From Hyphomicrobiales bacterium (lineage in GTDB: Bacteria; Pseudomonadota; Alphaproteobacteria; Rhizobiales; Devosiaceae), in NCBI GenBank assembly GCA_004144345.1, contig SEEL01000013.1:30091-94090 (forward strand): 64,000 nucleotides of DNA, read 5' to 3'. Shown piece after piece: positions 38,676-48,104 of this stretch. Within the stretch, counting starts at the first letter, position 1, and every line of letters begins with the position of its first letter. The position numbers and the translations under genes are program-made. A model generated the notes under the pieces. That model was not told the DNA's origin, made no database searches, and saw nothing but the letters and a program-made list of their open reading frames with translations.

Positions 38676-39884
38676 ATGTCCGACAAGAAGAATCATCCGC
38701 TGAGCGACCCCAAGAACTGGGCGCCGGAGACGCAACTCGTGCATGGCGGGGGGCTGCGCACCCCGTTCAACGAGACCAGCGAAGCGATCTTCATGAACTC
38801 GGGCTATTCCTATCCGAGCTCCCAGCACGCCGAAGACATCTTCACCCACAAGATCGAGGGCCACAATTACTCGCGCTTCGCCAACCCGACGCTCGACATG
38901 TTCCAGGAGCGGATGGCGCTGCTCGAGGGGGCGGAAGCGGCGCGCGCCTTTGCCACCGGCATGGCGGCGGTCACCAATGCGGTGATGAGCCAGGTGCGGG
39001 CCGGCGACCATATCGTCGCCTCGCGCGCGCTGTTCGGCGGCTGCCGCTATGTGGTCGAGGATTTCATGCCGCGCTGGGGCGTCAGCTCGACGCTGGTCGA
39101 TGGCCGCGACCCGGCCAATTTCGAAGCCGCGATGCGCCCCAACACCAAGCTGGTGTTCATCGAGACACCGACCAATCCGACGATCGAGCTGGTCGACATC
39201 AGGGCGGTGGCCGACATCGCGCACGCGCATGGCGCCAGGCTCATCGTCGACAATGTGTTCGCCACGGCGCTGCACCAGCACCCGCTGAAACTCGGCGCCG
39301 ACCTTGTCACCTATTCGGCGACCAAGCATATCGACGGCCAGGGCCGCACGCTGGGCGGCGTCGTGCTCGGCAGCAAGGAGCTGATCGAGGGCGACGTGCA
39401 TACGCTGTTGCGCCAGACGGGTCCGTCGCTGTCGCCGTTCAATGCGTGGGTGCTGCTCAAGAGCCTCGAAACGATGCCGCTGCGCGTCAGGCAGATGAGC
39501 GAGAGCGCGGCCAGGATCGCGGCCTTCCTCGACGGCCATGCGAAGGTGGCTCGGGTCGCCTACCCGTTCCTCAAATCGCATCCGCAATACGAGCTGGCGC
39601 AGCGGCAGATGAGCAATGGCTCGACGCTCTTGGCGATCGATGTGAAGGGCGGGCGCGAGGCGGCGTTCAAGCTCTCGGACGCGCTGTCGGTGATCCTCAT
39701 CTCCAACAATCTGGGCGATGCGAAATCGCTGATCACCCATCCGGGCACCACGACGCATCAGCGCTTCAGCGAGGCCGTCCGCCTCGAAAGCGGCATCACG
39801 CCGGGCCTGCTGCGCCTGAGCGTCGGCCTTGAGAACACCGACGACCTCATCGCCGATCTCTCATTCGCACTGGATCAGATCTAG
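38676..39884 (+). CDS. metZ: O-succinylhomoserine sulfhydrylase
   Basis: This 402-residue PLP enzyme of the Cys/Met metabolism family makes homocysteine from O-succinylhomoserine and sulfide in methionine synthesis. The PLP-binding Lys lies in YSATKHIDGQG, and NPTLDMFQERMALLEGAE and the C-terminal HPGTTTHQ are typical. The start ATG at 38676 has GGAG eight bases upstream. The SAM-II riboswitch in its leader supports the methionine assignment over cystathionine synthase or lyase. Confidence 0.94.
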   Translation: MSDKKNHPLSDPKNWAPETQLVHGGGLRTPFNETSEAIFMNSGYSYPSSQHAEDIFTHKIEGHNYSRFANPTLDMFQERMALLEGAEAARAFATGMAAVTNAVMSQVRAGDHIVASRALFGGCRYVVEDFMPRWGVSSTLVDGRDPANFEAAMRPNTKLVFIETPTNPTIELVDIRAVADIAHAHGARLIVDNVFATALHQHPLKLGADLVTYSATKHIDGQGRTLGGVVLGSKELIEGDVHTLLRQTGPSLSPFNAWVLLKSLETMPLRVRQMSESAARIAAFLDGHAKVARVAYPFLKSHPQYELAQRQMSNGSTLLAIDVKGGREAAFKLSDALSVILISNNLGDAKSLITHPGTTTHQRFSEAVRLESGITPGLLRLSVGLENTDDLIADLSFALDQI

Positions 39885-39905
39885 CGGCACGCTGCCGCTG
39901 GACCA

Positions 39906-40817
39906 TCACAGGTGAAAGTCACCCGACGCTTCCGGCTGGTAGATGACGCGATCAATCACAATGCGCCGCGGGCGATCTGAGACCATCCAGTCGATGGCAC
40001 CGCCCTCGCGGTAACCGAGGATCGCAGCGCCGAGGTCGGAGAGGACAGAGAGCTTTCCGGCCCGTTCGTCAGCGGCCTGCGGATAGACGAGAGCCAATTC
40101 CATCGCCTCGTCGTCGAGACGCAGCGAAACGCGCGAATTCATGGTAACGACGTCGCGCGCGACGTGCTGAGGATCGACGACGACGGCCCGTTCGAGCTCA
40201 TGCTCCAGTTCGACTATTGCCGGCCCCTGTTCGAACACCAGCAGCTCCTCGAGCCGGTCCCTGTCCATCTCCGTGATGTAGATTTCGGACGACGCTGCCA
40301 GGACGCCCTCACGCAGCAGCCGGCGATACGTACCAGCGGTCATCGACAGGGAGATAAGCGTGTCCGTTTCGCGGTCGACGCGAAAGCCGCAGCGCTCAAA
40401 CGCCTTCAGCGATCGGATGTTGTCCGGATGAATTTTGGCGACGACACGCGCGGCCCGCATGTCGAGGAACGCCAGCTTCAGGCCCTCGCGGATGGTGCTG
40501 GCGCCGAGCTTCTGACCCCAACGGTCATGGTCGCCGATGACCAGCACGATCTCGCATTCGGCGCCCGTCTTGATCAGGCGGACGAAGCCAACCGGAACAT
40601 CGTTCCGGTCGTGCGCCATGAAGAAGCGGCCGCCCTGGTTGAACAGATGCGTCAGGATGGGCAGCTGGGTTCGATCTATGGCCTGCGCGATGACCCGGGA
40701 CACATTGCCTGAATCGCTCAGATAGCGCGTGACGCGTTCATCCTGCAGCCAGTCCATCAGGATCAGGGCGTGTGTCCGCGTGATCTCTGGACGCAACGCA
40801 ACAAAAGGCTTGTTCAT
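39906..40817 (-). CDS. GNAT acetyltransferase fused to an Rnk/GreA-type C-terminal domain
   Basis: This protein has 303 residues in two parts. Residues 1-155 form a GNAT N-acetyltransferase with the acetyl-CoA loop DRWGQKLGAST and the downstream NIRSLKAFERCGFRVD. Residues about 170-303 resemble Rnk and the GreA/B C-terminal domain, which binds the RNA polymerase secondary channel: ITEMDRDRLEELL, VTMNSRVSLRL, LSVLSDLGAAILGY. The ATG at 40817 has AAGG eight bases upstream; a GTG at 40826 is less likely. I recall this fusion from other genomes, but its role is not known to me. Acetylation tied to transcription is speculation. Confidence 0.82.
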   Translation of the reverse strand: MNKPFVALRPEITRTHALILMDWLQDERVTRYLSDSGNVSRVIAQAIDRTQLPILTHLFNQGGRFFMAHDRNDVPVGFVRLIKTGAECEIVLVIGDHDRWGQKLGASTIREGLKLAFLDMRAARVVAKIHPDNIRSLKAFERCGFRVDRETDTLISLSMTAGTYRRLLREGVLAASSEIYITEMDRDRLEELLVFEQGPAIVELEHELERAVVVDPQHVARDVVTMNSRVSLRLDDEAMELALVYPQAADERAGKLSVLSDLGAAILGYREGGAIDWMVSDRPRRIVIDRVIYQPEASGDFHL

Positions 40818-40900
40818 CTTCGCCACCTTAGTCGCAAGAATGAAAGCCTGTCACAGCCGCTGGCGTGCTGGTTCTTTCGGGTCAGTGCTGAAATTGGAGC

Positions 40901-40924
40901 GGCCCTCGCGATGCTGCGAGGGCC
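40901..40924 (-). terminator. Hairpin after hslO
   Basis: A 9-base perfect stem (GGCCCTCGC and GCGAGGGCC, 6-base loop) lies immediately beyond the hslO stop on the minus strand. The following bases are only modestly T-rich, so it is a weak or non-canonical terminator. Confidence 0.55.
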
Positions 40925-40930
40925 GCAAGC

Positions 40931-41935
40931 TCAGTGCTTGACGTCGTCGAAATCGTGCAGATGGAAGTGGTAGTCGGCCGAGCAGAACTCGCACACCACT
41001 TCAATCTCGCCGTCGACCACCATGTCGGCCCGCTCTTCGGCCGTGAAATTGTCGCGCAGCATGCCTTCGATGCGCTCAGCCGAGCACGTGCAGCGCTCCT
41101 CGAGCGGGATGGCGTCGAAGACGCGCACGCCGGTTTCGTGGAACAGGCGGAACAACAGCCGCTCGGGGCTGACGGCCGGATCGGCCAGTTCGTCATCGGC
41201 CACGGTGCCGATCAGCGAGCGGGTCTCGGTCCATTTGTCGTTCTCGGCGAAGTTCTGATCGGCCGTCTCGGGATTGTCGAAATTCCCGTCGCCCGGCAGA
41301 TCCGGCATGGTCCGTCCGCCATGCGGCGGCAGATGCTGCACCAGGACGCCACCGGCGCGCCATTTGGGCGAGCGTTCGCCCTTCAGCGACAGCTGCGCTA
41401 CGGCGAGCCGCACCAGCGTCGGCACCTGTTCCGACTGCTGGAAATAGGTATGCGCCACATCTTCGAGCGTGCCGCCTTCGAGCGCCACGATACCCTGGTA
41501 GCGCTCCATGTGCTGGCCCTGGTCGACCGTCATCGCGAGGTGGCCCTTGCCGAGCAGCTGGCCCGGCTTGGTCTCGCCCATTTCGATCGCCCGCTGCACC
41601 GCATCGGCATCGAAGCGGGCATAGCCGCGCAGGCCGTCCGGCGCGTCAAGATCAACGACGATGAGGTTCACCGGCCCGTCCGTCTGCGTCTGCAGGATGA
41701 ACTTGCCCTGGAACTTCAGCGACGAGCCGATCAGCCCCGCCAGCACCACCGCCTCGCCCAGCAGCCGGGCGACCGGCGCGGGGTAGTTGTGGCGCGTCAG
41801 GATCTGGTCGAGCGCGTCGCCCAGCCGGACCACGCGGCCACGGCTGTCGAGATTTTCGAGGGTGAAGGGCACCACGACGTCATCGCCGGATTCCGGGCGA
41901 TCGAGGCCATAGTCAGTAAGCTGCAGTTCTGCCAA
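40931..41935 (-). CDS. hslO: Hsp33 redox-regulated chaperone
   Basis: This 334-residue cytoplasmic holdase is activated by oxidation. The C-terminal zinc site is present as CTC and, about 33 residues later, CEFC. The central KFQGKFILQTQTDGPV block is the most conserved. No ATG fits. The best start is the TTG at 41935, one base after the argF stop, giving MAELQLTDYGLDRPESGDD, which suits the family. Translation is probably coupled to argF. The argD-argF-hslO order is common in this bacterial order. Confidence 0.92.
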   Translation of the reverse strand: MAELQLTDYGLDRPESGDDVVVPFTLENLDSRGRVVRLGDALDQILTRHNYPAPVARLLGEAVVLAGLIGSSLKFQGKFILQTQTDGPVNLIVVDLDAPDGLRGYARFDADAVQRAIEMGETKPGQLLGKGHLAMTVDQGQHMERYQGIVALEGGTLEDVAHTYFQQSEQVPTLVRLAVAQLSLKGERSPKWRAGGVLVQHLPPHGGRTMPDLPGDGNFDNPETADQNFAENDKWTETRSLIGTVADDELADPAVSPERLLFRLFHETGVRVFDAIPLEERCTCSAERIEGMLRDNFTAEERADMVVDGEIEVVCEFCSADYHFHLHDFDDVKH

Positions 41936-41936
41936 T

Positions 41937-42860
41937 TCAGACCGTATCGATCCCGAAGCAGTAGCACAGGATCGCCTTTTGCGCGTGAAGTCGGTTTTCG
42001 GCCTCATCGAAGACGACCGATTGCGGCCCGTCTATGACCTCGTCGGTCACTTCGTCGCCGCGATGAGCGGGCAGACAGTGCATGAACAACGCATCCTTGT
42101 CCGCCAAGCGCAACAAATTGGTGTCGACGCGGTACGGTTTCAAGGTCTTGCGACGATCGCTCACATCGGTGTCGCCCATCGACACCCAGGTGTCGGTGAT
42201 GATGAGGTCGGCGTCCTTGACCGCCTCATGCGGATCTTCGCCCAGCGTGACGTTGGCGCCGGCTTCCTTGATGTCCGAGAGGAGGCCCTGGTCCGGGCCG
42301 TATTCGTCCGGGCAGGCAATCGCGAATTTGTTGCCGAAGAGCTTGGACGCATGCACCCAGCTCTGCAGCACATTGTTGGCGTCGCCGACCCAGGCGACCT
42401 TGGCGCCCTTGATCGGGCCGCGGTGTTCCTCGAAGGTCTGCACGTCGGCCATCACCTGGCAGGGATGGGCGCGGCGCGTCAGGCCGTTGATCACGGGAAT
42501 GTCAGACGCCCCGGCCAGGTCGAGCAGATCGTCATGGTCGAGGATGCGGATCATGATCGCATCGACATAGCGGCTCATGACGCGGGCCGTGTCGGCCAGC
42601 GTCTCCTCGCGGGCGAGCTGCATGCTGTCGCCGGTCATGAACATGGTCTCGCCGCCGAGCTGGCGCATGCCCACGTCGAAGCTGACGCGGGTGCGCGTCG
42701 ACTGCTTCTCGAAGATCATCGCCAGCATCTTGTGCTTGAGCAGTTCGTCGCGCTCGCCGCGCTTGGTACGCGCCTTGAGCTCGTTGGCCACCCGGAGCAT
42801 GCCGCGCAGCTGGTCCTCGGTGAAATCCTCGAGGGTCAGGAAATGGCGGGGAGAAGTCAT
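41937..42860 (-). CDS. argF: Ornithine carbamoyltransferase
   Basis: This 307-residue enzyme forms citrulline from ornithine and carbamoyl phosphate in arginine synthesis. The carbamoyl-phosphate loop is STRTRVSF, the ornithine-side motif is [11 protein letters not shown], and HPCQVMAD is also present. The ATG at 42860 overlaps the argD stop (ATGA), so translation is coupled. Confidence 0.96.
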   Translation of the reverse strand: MTSPRHFLTLEDFTEDQLRGMLRVANELKARTKRGERDELLKHKMLAMIFEKQSTRTRVSFDVGMRQLGGETMFMTGDSMQLAREETLADTARVMSRYVDAIMIRILDHDDLLDLAGASDIPVINGLTRRAHPCQVMADVQTFEEHRGPIKGAKVAWVGDANNVLQSWVHASKLFGNKFAIACPDEYGPDQGLLSDIKEAGANVTLGEDPHEAVKDADLIITDTWVSMGDTDVSDRRKTLKPYRVDTNLLRLADKDALFMHCLPAHRGDEVTDEVIDGPQSVVFDEAENRLHAQKAILCYCFGIDTV

Positions 42861-44062
42861 GCGGTCACGTGCTCCTTGGCGGCTTCGGCGTCGAGCGCCG
42901 TGAGGGCGGCGGCGATCTTGTCGACCGCCTCCTCGATGTCGGCTTCAGTTACGATCAGCGGCGGCAGCAGGCGCAACACATTGTCGCTCGCGCCCTGCGT
43001 CAGCAATTGGTGGTCATCGCGCATACGCGCGACGAAATCGCGGACCACGATGGAGTCATTGAGCTTGAAGCCGGCGAGCAGGCCCTTGCCGCGCAGTTCC
43101 AACACCTGGCCGGGGAAGCGCTGCTGCAGTTGCTGCAGATGCCAGGTCAGCCGCTGGCCCATCTTGTCGACATGCTCGATGAAGCCGGGCTCCAGCACCT
43201 TGTCGAGCACCGCATTGCCGATGGTGCAGGCCAGCGGATTGCCGCCATAGGTCGAGCCATGCGTGCCCGGCACCATGGATTTCGCCACGTCGCCCTTGGC
43301 AAGGCAGGCGCCGAGCGGGAAACCGCCGCCGATGCCCTTGGCCACGGCCATGATATCGGGCTCGATGCCGGCCCATTCATGCGCGAAGAAGCGCCCGGTC
43401 CGGCCATAGCCGCACTGGATTTCGTCGAACATCAGCAGCAGGCCGTGCTTGTCGCACAGGGCGCGGAGGCCGCGCAGATAGTCCACCGACATGGCGGTCA
43501 CGCCGCCCTCGCCCTGCACCGGCTCGATCAGGATGGCGCAGGTCTTGGCGGTGATGGCGGCCTCGACCAGCTTGATGTCGTTGGGCTTCACATGCACGAA
43601 GCCCTCGAGCGCCGGCCCGAAGCCCTCGACATAATGCGCGTTGCCGGCGGCCGCGATGGTGCCCAGCGTCCGGCCGTGGAACGAGCCGGTGAAGGCGATG
43701 ATCTCGTAGCGCTCGGTTTCGCCCTTGGCCCAGAAATAGTGGCGCGCCGTCTTGATGGCGCATTCCACCGCTTCGGCGCCCGAATTGGTGAAGAACACGC
43801 TGTCGGCAAACGTCGCGTCGACCAGCCGCTGCGCCAGGCGCTCGGCTTCCGGGATCGTGAAGACGTTGGAGACGTGCCACACCTTGTCGGCGGCATTGCG
43901 CATCGTCTCGACCAGATGCGGATGGGCGTGGCCCAGCGCGTTCACGGCGATGCCGGCATGAAAGTCGAGATATCGGGTGCCGTCCTCACTGAACAGGCGC
44001 ACACCTTCGCCCCGCTCGAAAGCGAGTGGCGATCTGGCGTAAGTGCCGAACAGCGCAGACAT
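42857..44062 (-). CDS. argD: Acetylornithine aminotransferase
   Basis: This 401-residue class III PLP aminotransferase converts N-acetylglutamate semialdehyde to N-acetylornithine, and possibly acts in lysine synthesis too. Visible motifs are [26 protein letters not shown] and the PLP Lys in [15 protein letters not shown] chose the second ATG (44062) because AGGGG lies about 7 bases upstream of it; the first ATG (44068) is too close to that ribosome binding site. It is the first gene of the argD-argF-hslO operon. Confidence 0.93.
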   Translation of the reverse strand: MSALFGTYARSPLAFERGEGVRLFSEDGTRYLDFHAGIAVNALGHAHPHLVETMRNAADKVWHVSNVFTIPEAERLAQRLVDATFADSVFFTNSGAEAVECAIKTARHYFWAKGETERYEIIAFTGSFHGRTLGTIAAAGNAHYVEGFGPALEGFVHVKPNDIKLVEAAITAKTCAILIEPVQGEGGVTAMSVDYLRGLRALCDKHGLLLMFDEIQCGYGRTGRFFAHEWAGIEPDIMAVAKGIGGGFPLGACLAKGDVAKSMVPGTHGSTYGGNPLACTIGNAVLDKVLEPGFIEHVDKMGQRLTWHLQQLQQRFPGQVLELRGKGLLAGFKLNDSIVVRDFVARMRDDHQLLTQGASDNVLRLLPPLIVTEADIEEAVDKIAAALTALDAEAAKEHVTA

Positions 44063-44432
44063 GGACATCCCCTTTTGGATTGCGTCTCGAGTTTAGTGTT
44101 GCAAATGCCCCACAAAAACCAAAAACGCGCGGTGATAAGCCGCGCGCCGGGGGCAAATTCCCTATGGCTGGCAGCCCTTTCAAAGTCAACTTTTGCGGGC
44201 AAGTGGCTGATTTGACTCAATGGTTGGAACGCGCATCACAGGCTGGGGTTTTCCCCGGTGAAAACCGGTGGCGAGTCTTGATCCCGGATTCGCGGGCCGT
44301 GTAGTATCAGGACGTTGGGGCACGATATTTCGTGTGGCGGACCCTTCCGACCTACGATGAGTAGTGTTTGTGGCTGTTTGCACCTTGCCGGCAGCGCGTG
44401 GATGGATTCGGACTAAAAGGCGGTAAGAAAAC
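44063..44432. other. 370-base divergent leader region between argD and gcrA
   Basis: This region carries both promoters. It contains a hairpin oriented towards argD (44121-44146) and five GANTC methylation sites between 44214 and 44440. No other coding sequence is supported. Confidence 0.6.
44121..44146 (-). terminator. Terminator-like hairpin in the argD leader
   Basis: CGCGCGG (44126-44132) pairs with CCGCGCG (44140-44146) around a 7-base loop. Read on the minus strand it is followed by TTTTTGGTTTTT, 60 bases before argD. No minus-strand gene lies upstream for it to terminate, so it may be an attenuator of the arg operon. Confidence 0.5.
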
Positions 44433-45005
44433 ATGGAATCTACGGGCTGGACCGAGGAACGCGTCGAGCTTCTCAAGAAACTTTGGCTGGAAGGTTTGTC
44501 CGCAAGCCAGATCGCCGGTGTCCTGAGCGAAGGCGTTACCCGCAATGCCGTGATCGGCAAAGTGCACCGGCTCAAGCTGACCGGCCGGGCCAAGCCCGCC
44601 AGTTCGTCGACGCCGCGGGCCCGCACCGCGCCACGCGCCAACAGCGTGCGCCGCGTGTCGACCGGTGGTGGTGGTGGTGCGCCCCGCCCCAGCTCGGGCA
44701 TCGCCAGCATGATGAAGTCGCGGAACATGTCGTCCGCCGGCGCCATCCAGGGCGCCACGGCGCTCAAGATGGAAGAAGAGTTCCAGCGCGAGGTCTACGT
44801 GGCCCCGCAGGTGCAGGAACTCTACATCCCGGAAGACCAGCGCCTGAGCCTGCTGCAGCTCAACGAGCACACCTGCAAATGGCCGATCGGCGACCCGCTG
44901 ACGCCCGATTTCTACTTCTGCGGCCAGCACTCGGAAGAGGCCAAGCCCTATTGCGAGTTCCACTCGCGCCGCGCCTACCACCAGCTTGAGAAGAAGAAGC
45001 GCTGA
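44433..45005 (+). CDS. gcrA: GcrA cell-cycle regulator
   Basis: This 190-residue alphaproteobacterial transcription factor acts with sigma-70 RNA polymerase at promoters carrying GANTC sites methylated by CcrM. The N-terminal HTH reads WTEERVELLKKLWLEG then ASQIAGVL and TRNAVIGKVHRLKL. A basic, Gly/Ser-rich linker and a C-terminal Cys/His-containing domain (HTCKWPIGDP, FCGQH, YCEFHSRRAY) follow. It is monocistronic with its own terminator. Methylation sites in its promoter region suggest cell-cycle-timed expression. Confidence 0.96.
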   Translation: MESTGWTEERVELLKKLWLEGLSASQIAGVLSEGVTRNAVIGKVHRLKLTGRAKPASSSTPRARTAPRANSVRRVSTGGGGGAPRPSSGIASMMKSRNMSSAGAIQGATALKMEEEFQREVYVAPQVQELYIPEDQRLSLLQLNEHTCKWPIGDPLTPDFYFCGQHSEEAKPYCEFHSRRAYHQLEKKKR

Positions 45006-45031
45006 GCTTCCCGCTTCTCCCAGCCGACCCC

Positions 45032-45063
45032 AAAGGGCGCCCGATGCGGCGCCCTTTCTGTTT
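45032..45063 (+). terminator. Rho-independent terminator after gcrA
   Basis: AAAGGGCGCC pairs with GGCGCCCTTT around a 6-base loop, with CTGTTT following. It lies 26 bases after the gcrA stop. Confidence 0.85.
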
Positions 45064-45129
45064 GCCGGCTGCAACCTAGTTGGGTGACGGCCCGTTTGAC
45101 GTCCTAGCGTCAAACACGGGCTTGCACAC

Positions 45130-47289
45130 ATGTCGACCCTGGATACCCCCTCCCCGGCTCAGGATAGCCGGCGCGGCGCCTTCGAGGCCGCCGCCACTTT
45201 CGGCATCACGGTTGCCCTGCTCTATTTCGGCGCCGGACTTCTGGTCCCGGTGGTCCTCGCGATCCTTCTCGCCTTCGCGCTCACCCCGCTGGTCAACTTC
45301 CTCGAGCGGCGGCTGCGTCTCCCCGGCCCGCTTGCGGTGGTGCTGGCGGTCCTGCTGGCCGCCTCGTGCTTTGCCGCCCTCATCTATTTCGTTGCCCTGC
45401 AACTGATCCAGCTGGCCGGCGAATTCTCGACCTATCAGGACACGGTGGCCACCAAGCTGCGCGGCCTGCAGCAGCAGGTCGTCGGCGCCGATTTCATCGA
45501 GAATCTGGTGCAGGCCATCGAGGCGCTGGGCGCCCAGTTCTCGGCGGCGCTGTCGAATGGCGGGCCGCCGGCCATGCCGGTCACCATCACCAATGATTTC
45601 AGCGGGCCGATGAGCCTGCTCGGTGGTCTCGTCGGCTCGCTGCTCGGGCCGCTCGCCACCGTCTTCATCGTCGTCGTCTTCCTGATCTTCGTGTTGATGG
45701 GCCGCACCGATATCCAGGAGCGCTTCCTGCGCATCTCGAGCCGCGGCAATTACTCGACCACCACCCTCGCCCTGCGCGATGCCGGCAAGCGGCTCAGCCG
45801 CTATCTGCTGATCCAGCTCGGCGTCAACGCCAGCTATGGCGCGATCTTCGGTATTGGCCTGATGATCATCGGCGTCCCCGGCGCGCTGCTGTGGGGCATG
45901 CTGATCGGCGTGTTCCGCTACATCCCGTTCGTCGGCGCGCTCCTCGTTGCCATCATCCCGTTCCTTCTCGCCTTCGCCGTCGATCCCGGCTGGTCGATGC
46001 TCATGATCACCCTGGTGTTCTTCCTCGTCCTCGACCAGGTCACCGCCAATGTGGTCGAGCCGCGCCTCTATGGGTCGAGCACCGGCGTCTCCGGCATCGC
46101 GATCCTCCTCTCGGCGATGTTCTGGGCGGCGCTGTGGGGTCCGGTCGGGCTGATCCTCTCGACGCCGATGACCGTGTGTCTCGTCGTCCTCGGCCGCTAC
46201 ATGCCGTTCTTCAAGGTGTTCGAGACGCTGCTGGGCAGCGAGCCGGTGCTGACGCCGACCGAGCGGCTCTACCAGCGCATGCTGCAGGGCAACACCGCCG
46301 AAGCCATCGAGATCGCCGATGAGACGGTCGAGGCCGAGGGCAAGGACGCGCTCTATGACGAACTGATGCTGCCGGTGCTGCGTATGGCGCAGACCGGGCT
46401 CAGCAACACGCCGGAGGGCCTGTCGCAGCGGCGCAAGCTCGCGGACACGATCGAAGGCGTCATCGACGAATATGGCGAGGGCATCGCCGCGCCGGCCGGC
46501 GATGGCGTGCTGCTCATCGGGGCGCAGTCGGAGATCGACGAAGCCGCGGCGCGCATCATCGCGCAACGTCTTGCCGGCCACGGCATCGGCTCAACCGTTC
46601 TGCCGGCAATGGCGGTGAGGCAGGAGAGCATCTCGCGCCTCGACCTCGACGCGGTGAAGCTGGTGGTGCTGGCCTATGTCGGCCCCACGATCCGCGCCAG
46701 CGCCCGCTACGTGACGCGCCGCATCAAGCGCATGCGGCCGGACATCGACGTGATCGCCGTTCATCTCCACGAGACCGAAAGCGAGACGGCGTCGGGCCTC
46801 CATGTCGATGCGCTCGCCTCGTCCTTCGCCGATATCGTGGGCGAGATCGAAACCCGCGTCGGCGTGCCGCCCGAAGATCCTGCCCACATCGACAATGCCC
46901 CGAGCAATGAAGCCGTCGTCGCGGCGCTCGAGGAGATCGCCGACCGCTTCGGCGTGCCGCTGGCGACGCTGAACCTGCTGACCGACGTCCGGCTGCAGGA
47001 TGAGCCCGACGCCTTCCGCCTGGCCAAGCTCGCCGCCGCTACGCCGCTGGTCATCCATACCGGCGACGAAAAGAACGAGCACGCGCAGAACCCCTATCTG
47101 CTTGCCAATGGCATCGAGTTCTATGCGGCGGTGCCGCTGCTGCGGAGCGAAGGCGAAGAGCCGCTCGGTTCGCTGGCGCTCGTCGGCTACGAGGAGCACG
47201 CATTCGACGAGGCGGCCCTGCAACGCCTCAACGAGGAAGCAGAGCGCCTCGTCAGCAATTTCGTCGGCAGGCCTGCCGGGGTCGCCTAG
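45130..47289 (+). CDS. AI-2E/PerM family transporter with a soluble C-terminal half
   Basis: This 719-residue protein has an N-terminal membrane domain (about 20-380, seven or eight helices) of the AI-2E transporter/PerM type, with ASYGAIFGIGLMIIGVPGALLWG and a later segment ending VVEPRLYG. The C-terminal half is soluble. Residues about 455-560 look like an alpha/beta Rossmann-like or response-regulator-like domain (GVLLIGAQSEIDEAAARII). Residues about 590-715 resemble a GAF sensor domain (LNLLTDVRLQDEPDAFRLA, then a PLGSLAL block). Typical PerM proteins are about 350 residues. The substrate and the role of the soluble part are unknown. It overlaps the convergent dioxygenase gene by 4 bases. 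Confidence 0.85.
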   Translation: MSTLDTPSPAQDSRRGAFEAAATFGITVALLYFGAGLLVPVVLAILLAFALTPLVNFLERRLRLPGPLAVVLAVLLAASCFAALIYFVALQLIQLAGEFSTYQDTVATKLRGLQQQVVGADFIENLVQAIEALGAQFSAALSNGGPPAMPVTITNDFSGPMSLLGGLVGSLLGPLATVFIVVVFLIFVLMGRTDIQERFLRISSRGNYSTTTLALRDAGKRLSRYLLIQLGVNASYGAIFGIGLMIIGVPGALLWGMLIGVFRYIPFVGALLVAIIPFLLAFAVDPGWSMLMITLVFFLVLDQVTANVVEPRLYGSSTGVSGIAILLSAMFWAALWGPVGLILSTPMTVCLVVLGRYMPFFKVFETLLGSEPVLTPTERLYQRMLQGNTAEAIEIADETVEAEGKDALYDELMLPVLRMAQTGLSNTPEGLSQRRKLADTIEGVIDEYGEGIAAPAGDGVLLIGAQSEIDEAAARIIAQRLAGHGIGSTVLPAMAVRQESISRLDLDAVKLVVLAYVGPTIRASARYVTRRIKRMRPDIDVIAVHLHETESETASGLHVDALASSFADIVGEIETRVGVPPEDPAHIDNAPSNEAVVAALEEIADRFGVPLATLNLLTDVRLQDEPDAFRLAKLAAATPLVIHTGDEKNEHAQNPYLLANGIEFYAAVPLLRSEGEEPLGSLALVGYEEHAFDEAALQRLNEEAERLVSNFVGRPAGVA

Positions 47290-48104
47290 ATTGCGAGCCC
47301 GACCGTGACGTCGGCCGTGTAGCCATCGGTCGGATTGCCGGACACCGCCGGCGTCATCATCGCCACTTCATCGTCGCTGTTGTCGCGGAACACATTGTCC
47401 CGCTCAATGCTGATGCGGCTGAGATTGGAGATGCTTGCCTCATAGCCGGGGACCGCGTCGTACACCTGCTTGCACACATCCGCCGGCAGCGCAAACTGCG
47501 AGGTCAGAACTGCGTTCTTGTGATCGGTCGCGACGTCGAGGCTCGGATACACCTCGAAATGGATGTGCGGCCAGCGTCCGTCATAGCAACCGGGGAAGAT
47601 CGTGGTGAAGGTCGCATAGCCCTCGGCATCGGCGACCTGCACGCCGCGCAGATAGTTCTCGTCGGGCGCCGTGTAGAGCGAATAGCGCCCGTCATTGGTG
47701 CAGTGCCAGATGTAGATCGCATAGCCCGGCAACGCCGCGCAGTCCTGCCTCGCATCACCGATCTTGATCCGCAGCGTCAACGGCACGCCGTCCGCCGCGT
47801 TGGTCGAGGTCCCGAAGCTGGCGCGGATATCGCTGCGCACCACGCCGCTTTCGCTCAAAATATTGCTGGTATTGCCCGAAGACCGGTTCGAGCCGTCGCC
47901 GGGATAGGGACCAGCGGTCTCGCCCGGGTCGGCGATGCAAAGCGCATCGGCGGCCAGCGCCAGCGAGGGCTGCGACACGACGAGGGCAGCCGCGCCGACG
48001 CCGAACAGTCCGAGCACGCCGCGGCGGCGCAAGCGCTGCGCAGCCAGCGCTTCGAGATCGAATTCAAGGCCGTGCTTGTGGTCGTCGTGCGAATGGTCAG
48101 ACAT
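47286..48104 (-). CDS. Secreted intradiol ring-cleavage dioxygenase-like protein
   Basis: This 272-residue protein is related to protocatechuate/catechol 1,2-dioxygenases. It has a His/Asp-rich N-terminal tail (SDHSHDDHKHG), then an RRRGVLGLFGVGAAALV twin-arginine-like signal ending LALA, so it is probably exported. Likely Fe(III) ligands are the Tyr in GYAIYIWHC, the Tyr in FPGCYDGRWP and both His in PHIHFEVY. I preferred the second of two adjacent ATGs (48104), which fits the AAGGAG spacing; 48107 is the alternative. It stands alone. Aromatic-ring cleavage outside the cytoplasm is inferred. Confidence 0.85.
   Translation of the reverse strand: MSDHSHDDHKHGLEFDLEALAAQRLRRRGVLGLFGVGAAALVVSQPSLALAADALCIADPGETAGPYPGDGSNRSSGNTSNILSESGVVRSDIRASFGTSTNAADGVPLTLRIKIGDARQDCAALPGYAIYIWHCTNDGRYSLYTAPDENYLRGVQVADAEGYATFTTIFPGCYDGRWPHIHFEVYPSLDVATDHKNAVLTSQFALPADVCKQVYDAVPGYEASISNLSRISIERDNVFRDNSDDEVAMMTPAVSGNPTDGYTADVTVGLAI

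Noticed and set aside
44124..44186. Arginine-rich leader peptide for argD attenuation
   Set aside because: The only short frame near the hairpin has two Arg codons and no ribosome binding site.
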